Source: Demequinaceae bacterium UBA4004
GTDB taxonomy: Bacteria; Actinomycetota; Actinomycetes; Actinomycetales; Demequinaceae
Direction: 5' to 3'
Assembly (NCBI GenBank): GCA_002384765.1
Contig: DGBM01000169.1
Coordinates: 1-9,158 of the forward strand
Length of the DNA stretch: 9,158 nucleotides
Shown here: piece after piece, positions 6,332 to 9,158 of the stretch
How the letters are laid out: the number at the start of each line of letters is the position of its first letter
Numbering within the stretch: position 1 is the first letter of the stretch
Translations under genes and position numbers: made by a program
Notes under the pieces: generated by a model
Databases searched by the model: none
The model's input: only the letters and a program-made list of their open reading frames with translations
Told to the model about the DNA's origin: nothing

Positions 6332-7462
6332 CTACACACCCGAACGCGCTGCGGCCTGAGCCAGCACGAGGTCGAAGCCCTCGCGCCGCATCCGCTGATC
6401 GGTGTAGACCACGGCCGTCACCGACGCGACGTACACGGTGGACAGCAGCAAGCCGACGTAGGACGCGACGGCCAGCAGGAGAATCATCAGACCGGTGGGT
6501 GGCGAGTCGGAGTTGAGGAAAGCAAGCGGCATGAGCACGCCCACGGGCGCGGAGATCACGTTTTGGATGACGCTGGTGATGATGGTGGCGACCAGCAGCA
6601 CGGAGAGAATCATCCAGAACCGGCCAGTGGTGAGACGCCACGAGCGCCGCATCGACGCGATCGGTCCGAGCCGTTCCAACGCCGCGGCAGGCAGCGTGAT
6701 GCACAACCTGATGGCAAGCCACGCCACCAGGACCACAGACCCCAGGCCCACAATGACGCCCACGATGACCGCAAGCACCGGGGCGACGAGCGCGGACAGG
6801 ACGATCACGCCGATCACGACGCCGTAGCCGAGAACGAGCGCGAGCGTCATGAGCAGGGTGATGGCGATCACCGTGGGCATGCGCCTCAGGGCCCGCGTCC
6901 AGGCCTCGCGAGCACCGATGACCTCACCAATGACGGAGCGTCCGACTGATACCGAACTGATGACCGTGACCATGGTCAACAGGAAGGTCGCGACCAGTGT
7001 TCCTAGCGCGAGTCCCACGATTGACCCGGCGGAGAACGCCTGTTCGTTGGCGTTGGGGTCAAAGGACAGAGTGCTGCTGAAGTACTCGTAGCCGAGTCCG
7101 AACATCGCCGCAGTCGCACCCAAGGCGACCGCGCCATTGAGGCCGATCATCACCTTGGGGTTGTGGCGAAGCGCCTTGATGCCGCCGTCAAGAAGCTGGC
7201 CAAAGCTGAGGGGCCGTAGCACGATGATCCCCGGCTTGTACCGCGCGTACGCGTCGGTGGCGGTGTTCGCTGCGGAGGGGGCGGTGGAGACCCCCGGGGC
7301 CGCCGGAGCTGGGCGAAGAGCGTCGGGCACGGGCCAACCGCCGCTGCCAGGAGTCGGAGCTGCGGGGGCGCCGCCGCTGGACGGTTCGGGAGGCGTCCAG
7401 CCCTGCGGCGCGCCGTCGGGAGGGGCCCAGCCGCCGTTGCCCGACGTGTTGTCGTCCGTCAC
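6332..7462 (-). CDS. Six-helix membrane protein, glycerophosphoryl diester phosphodiesterase membrane-domain type
   Basis: The product is 376 residues from GTG 7462-7460, chosen for its strong ribosome binding site (AGGAGG, 4-nt spacer). Upstream codons in this frame run antisense through mtrA and are excluded. Residues 1-75 are a Pro/Gly/Ala-rich, presumably cytoplasmic leader containing three Trp-Pro motifs. Then comes YKPGIIVLRPLSFGQLLDGG (75-94), typical of this group, and about six membrane segments near 103-124, 146-171, 197-222, 224-252, 283-310 and 323-350. A conserved ALERLGPIASMRRSWRLTTG stretch (261-280) precedes the fifth helix. The C-terminus has YTDQRMRREGFDLVLAQAA (353-371). 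No phosphodiesterase catalytic domain is present, so it should not be called a GDPD enzyme. It is first in the five-gene unit and divergent from mtrA. The function is unknown; a scaffold or transporter-like role in the envelope is possible. Confidence 0.86.
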   Translation of the reverse strand: MTDDNTSGNGGWAPPDGAPQGWTPPEPSSGGAPAAPTPGSGGWPVPDALRPAPAAPGVSTAPSAANTATDAYARYKPGIIVLRPLSFGQLLDGGIKALRHNPKVMIGLNGAVALGATAAMFGLGYEYFSSTLSFDPNANEQAFSAGSIVGLALGTLVATFLLTMVTVISSVSVGRSVIGEVIGAREAWTRALRRMPTVIAITLLMTLALVLGYGVVIGVIVLSALVAPVLAVIVGVIVGLGSVVLVAWLAIRLCITLPAAALERLGPIASMRRSWRLTTGRFWMILSVLLVATIITSVIQNVISAPVGVLMPLAFLNSDSPPTGLMILLLAVASYVGLLLSTVYVASVTAVVYTDQRMRREGFDLVLAQAAARSGV

Positions 7463-7561
7463 GACCCCTCCTCGACTATGTGTCGCCCATCTTGCCATGC
7501 TAGGTCCACTGTCCCAAGGCGTGTACTCACGGCAATTCGTGGGGCGTGGCATCATGGCGAT
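7463..7561. promoter_or_regulatory. Divergent promoter region between the five-gene unit and mtrAB
   Basis: These 99 bp separate the GTG of the six-helix protein gene (minus) from the ATG of mtrA (plus), and must hold promoters for both directions unless they lie further inside the genes. For the minus direction a weak candidate is TTGGGA (7517-7512) with CAAGAT (7494-7489), 17 bp apart. For mtrA, TTGCCA at 7492-7497 resembles a -35, but no good -10 stands at the right distance. An imperfect palindrome, CGTG-TACT-CACG, lies at 7520-7531. No terminator or riboswitch is recognisable. The promoter assignments are tentative; the divergent arrangement is certain. Confidence 0.45.
7465..7473 (-). 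promoter_or_regulatory. Ribosome binding site that fixes the start of the six-helix membrane protein gene
   Basis: Read on the minus strand from 7473 to 7465 the sequence is GAGGAGGGG, a near-perfect Shine-Dalgarno element, four bases (from the AGGAGG core) before the GTG at 7462. It decides between this start and the much longer frame that continues antisense into mtrA. It is the strongest ribosome binding site I see in the window, fitting for the first gene of a coupled unit. Confidence 0.75.
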
Positions 7562-8245
7562 ATGACTGCAAAGATCCTGGTGGTCGACGACGATCCCGCC
7601 GTCGCCGAGATGACGGGCATCGTGCTTCGTGCCGACGGCTTCGACCCCGTGTTTTGTGACCACGGCGACCGCGCGGTGGGGATCTTTCGGGCCGAGCAGC
7701 CTGACGTGATCTTGCTCGACCTCATGCTGCCCGGAAAGTCGGGCATCGATATTTGCCGGGAGATTCGCGCAGAGTCGGGTGTGCCGATCATCATGTTGAC
7801 CGCAAAGTCGGACACGGTGGATGTGGTGCTTGGCTTGGAGTCCGGCGCAGACGATTACATTCCGAAGCCGTTCAAGCCGCGCGAACTGATCGCACGAGTG
7901 CGTGCCCGCTTGCGTCGCAATGACAACGTGTCGCCTGGCGTGGTGCGCATCGGCGACCTTGAGATCGACGTGACCGGCCACCGTGTCACCCGGGCCGGTG
8001 AGGTGGTCCAGTTGACACCTCTCGAATTCGACGTGCTGGTCACCTTGGCGAGGGCCCCCGGCCAGGTGTTTACGCGTGAGGTGCTGCTCGAGGACGTGTG
8101 GGGCTACCGCCACGCCGCGGATACCCGGCTGGTGAATGTTCACATCCAGCGGCTTCGCGCCAAGATCGAACGTGATCCCGAGAATCCCGAAATTGTGCTC
8201 ACGGTGCGCGGGGTGGGCTACAAAGCTGGCGGCCACACGTCGTGA
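7562..8245 (+). CDS. mtrA: Two-component response regulator MtrA (OmpR/PhoB family)
   Basis: The product is 227 residues, close to the usual MtrA length. The receiver domain (about 1-118) has the acidic cluster D9-D11, phosphoacceptor D53 in LLDLMLPG, T80 in IIMLTAKSDTVDVVLGLESG and K102 in PKPFKP. The winged-helix DNA-binding domain (about 127-224) has LTPLEFDVLVTLAR, VWGYRHAADTRLVNVHIQRL, where the recognition helix lies, and the closing VLTVRGVGYKAG. These blocks match actinobacterial MtrA almost residue for residue. MtrA is the cytoplasmic regulator, phosphorylated by MtrB, that controls cell-wall turnover, division and osmotic-stress genes, and in some species replication. The ATG at 7562 matches the family N-terminus; an in-frame ATG at 7478 would add 28 unrelated residues. 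No clear Shine-Dalgarno precedes 7562. The gene overlaps mtrB by four bases. Confidence 0.97.
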   Translation: MTAKILVVDDDPAVAEMTGIVLRADGFDPVFCDHGDRAVGIFRAEQPDVILLDLMLPGKSGIDICREIRAESGVPIIMLTAKSDTVDVVLGLESGADDYIPKPFKPRELIARVRARLRRNDNVSPGVVRIGDLEIDVTGHRVTRAGEVVQLTPLEFDVLVTLARAPGQVFTREVLLEDVWGYRHAADTRLVNVHIQRLRAKIERDPENPEIVLTVRGVGYKAGGHTS

Positions 8246-9158
8246 ACTTCAGCGCGCGTGCGGTAGGCACGATGCTGCTCGCGCCGGCTCAGAAACTTTG
8301 GCGGCGGTGGACGCGGTCCATGCTGCTGCGGGTCATCACCTCGACGCTGGTGGTGGGCCTTGCTGCGGTGGCGGTATTGGGCGCGTACGTGACCACTCAA
8401 ATCCGTGACGGCCTCGTGGAGAAGCGCGTGGAGCGCATCCTCGTGGAGTCGGCGAGAGATGTCGACACCACTCAGCAGACGTTCGAGGCGTCGCCAGCGG
8501 AGACCCCAGGCGAACTCCAGCAACTCGTGAACGACCAGGTGGCAGCCCTCAGCAAGCTGGGGGGCGAATCCCGCGACATACTCCTGGTGCGCGCACCGGG
8601 GAATGACTCCGACGTGTTCCTCACACCGTCGGGCGAAGGGGCGTTGCTGTCGATCATCACCCCCGATCTGCGTTCAAAGGTGGCCACCGGAGAAAGCCAG
8701 TACTGGCAACATGCCGCAGAGCCGGACGGCGGCGGGCCCGCCGTGGTGGTCGGCGCGTCCCTCACCTTGAGATCCGCCGGCAATTACGAGATGTACTTTG
8801 TCTACTCGCTCGCCGACGAGGAGGCCACGTTGGAACTCATTCAACGGGTGCTCGCGTTCGGCGCCACCGTGCTGGTGGTGCTCGTGGTGTTCATGACCTG
8901 GACCGTGACGTTGCAGGCCGTGCGGCCCATCCGAGCTGCCGCCCGCGTGGCCGCGAGGCTGGCCGACGGCCACCTGTCCGAACGCATGCGCGTCAAAGGC
9001 AACGACGAGATGGCAACCCTCGCCACGACGTTCAATGACATGGCCACGTCATTGCAGCGTCAGATCACCCGTATGGAGGACCTGTCCCGGCTGCAGCGGC
9101 GATTCGTCTCGGACGTTTCCCACGAACTGCGGACGCCGCTGACCACGGTGCGGATGGC
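8242..9158 (+). CDS. mtrB: Sensor histidine kinase MtrB, N-terminal part (3' truncated by window)
   Basis: From GTG 8242, overlapping the mtrA stop as GTGA, 305 codons are present before the window ends in frame. The N-terminal cytoplasmic leader is basic (WRRWTRSMLLR, 20-30). The first membrane helix lies near 30-50, an extracytoplasmic sensor domain at about 51-200, and the second helix at about 203-225. A HAMP domain follows (AVRPIRAAARVAARLADGHL, 226-245, through FNDMATSLQRQI), then the start of the dimerisation/phosphoacceptor domain, QRRFVSDVSHELRTPL, with H294 as the phosphorylation site. The HAMP-to-H-box sequence is very close to known MtrB proteins. The kinase ATP-binding domain is beyond the edge. 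MtrB phosphorylates MtrA; in mycobacteria it is linked to the divisome, and the lipoprotein LpqB, usually encoded next, modulates it. Alternative starts are ATG 8272 (with GGTAGG upstream) and ATG 8320; 8242 is preferred for the coupled overlap. Confidence 0.95.
   Translation, partial: MNFSARAVGTMLLAPAQKLWRRWTRSMLLRVITSTLVVGLAAVAVLGAYVTTQIRDGLVEKRVERILVESARDVDTTQQTFEASPAETPGELQQLVNDQVAALSKLGGESRDILLVRAPGNDSDVFLTPSGEGALLSIITPDLRSKVATGESQYWQHAAEPDGGGPAVVVGASLTLRSAGNYEMYFVYSLADEEATLELIQRVLAFGATVLVVLVVFMTWTVTLQAVRPIRAAARVAARLADGHLSERMRVKGNDEMATLATTFNDMATSLQRQITRMEDLSRLQRRFVSDVSHELRTPLTTVRM

Noticed and set aside
260..7462. Many long open frames opposite or out of phase with the assigned genes, for example 2707-3648, 3709-4965 and 5774-6949 on the plus strand
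   Set aside because: They encode Arg/Ala/Gly/His-rich low-complexity sequence without recognisable motifs, and each lies over a gene with clear family signatures.
6332..7462. Calling the six-helix protein a glycerophosphodiester phosphodiesterase
   Set aside because: Only the membrane-domain resemblance is present; the length is used up by the leader and helices and there is no catalytic barrel domain.
7478..7561. Upstream in-frame ATG for mtrA at 7478
   Set aside because: The added 28 residues resemble no MtrA N-terminus, and the stretch occupies the divergent promoter region.
7463..8236. In-frame upstream extension of the six-helix protein gene by 258 codons, antisense to mtrA
   Set aside because: The extension mirrors mtrA, whose protein is conserved throughout. 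The open antisense frame is expected in G+C-rich DNA, and a strong ribosome binding site sits directly before the GTG at 7462.
1..9158. tRNA, rRNA, CRISPR arrays, insertion sequences or prophage signs
   Set aside because: No direct-repeat arrays, transposase or integrase motifs, or cloverleaf-like sequences were seen. Almost the whole window is covered by chromosomal genes of uniform base composition.

Overview
This is a gene-dense, G+C-rich chromosomal segment with no mobile elements, RNA genes or CRISPR arrays. The pairing of MtrA and MtrB, the frequent GTG starts, the GTGA stop/start overlaps and the third-position G/C bias all point to an actinobacterium (Actinomycetota). A Micrococcales-like organism is plausible, but the sequence alone does not fix the genus.

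Layout. (1) Positions 1-246 hold the last 81 codons of S-adenosylhomocysteine hydrolase (ahcY). (2) An RDD-family membrane protein (260-1087, minus) converges on ahcY and diverges, across only 34 bp, from a SpoIIM-family integral membrane protein (1122-2117, plus). (3) A five-gene minus-strand unit follows, read from 7462 down to 2125. In transcription order it encodes a six-helix membrane protein of the glycerophosphoryl diester phosphodiesterase membrane-domain type, a DUF4129 protein, a DUF4350 protein, a MoxR-type AAA+ ATPase and a DUF58 (vWA-like) protein. Its junctions are TAG|ATG with no gap, GTGA, GTGA, and a 3-nt gap, so it is almost certainly one translationally coupled transcript. 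(4) Divergent from it, across a 99-bp intergenic region, is mtrA (7562-8245). It overlaps mtrB by GTGA, and mtrB runs off the right edge just after its phosphoacceptor histidine. There are no gene-free stretches over 100 bp.

How the genes may work together. MoxR ATPases and DUF58 proteins are a recurrent pair thought to act as a chaperone or remodelling machine. Here the pair is embedded with two bitopic or hairpin membrane proteins (DUF4350, DUF4129) and three polytopic ones (the six-helix protein, RDD, SpoIIM). Topology reasoning puts the MoxR, DUF58 and DUF4129 domains and the DUF4350 C-terminal tail on the cytoplasmic face, while the DUF4350 sensor-like domain faces outside. This seven-gene set beside mtrAB is the best candidate in the window for a poorly understood system, probably an envelope-associated AAA+ machine. 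MtrAB is known to govern envelope homeostasis and cell division in actinobacteria, so shared regulation through the 99-bp divergent region is an attractive but unproven idea. Component families are recognised from sequence; the joint function is inference.
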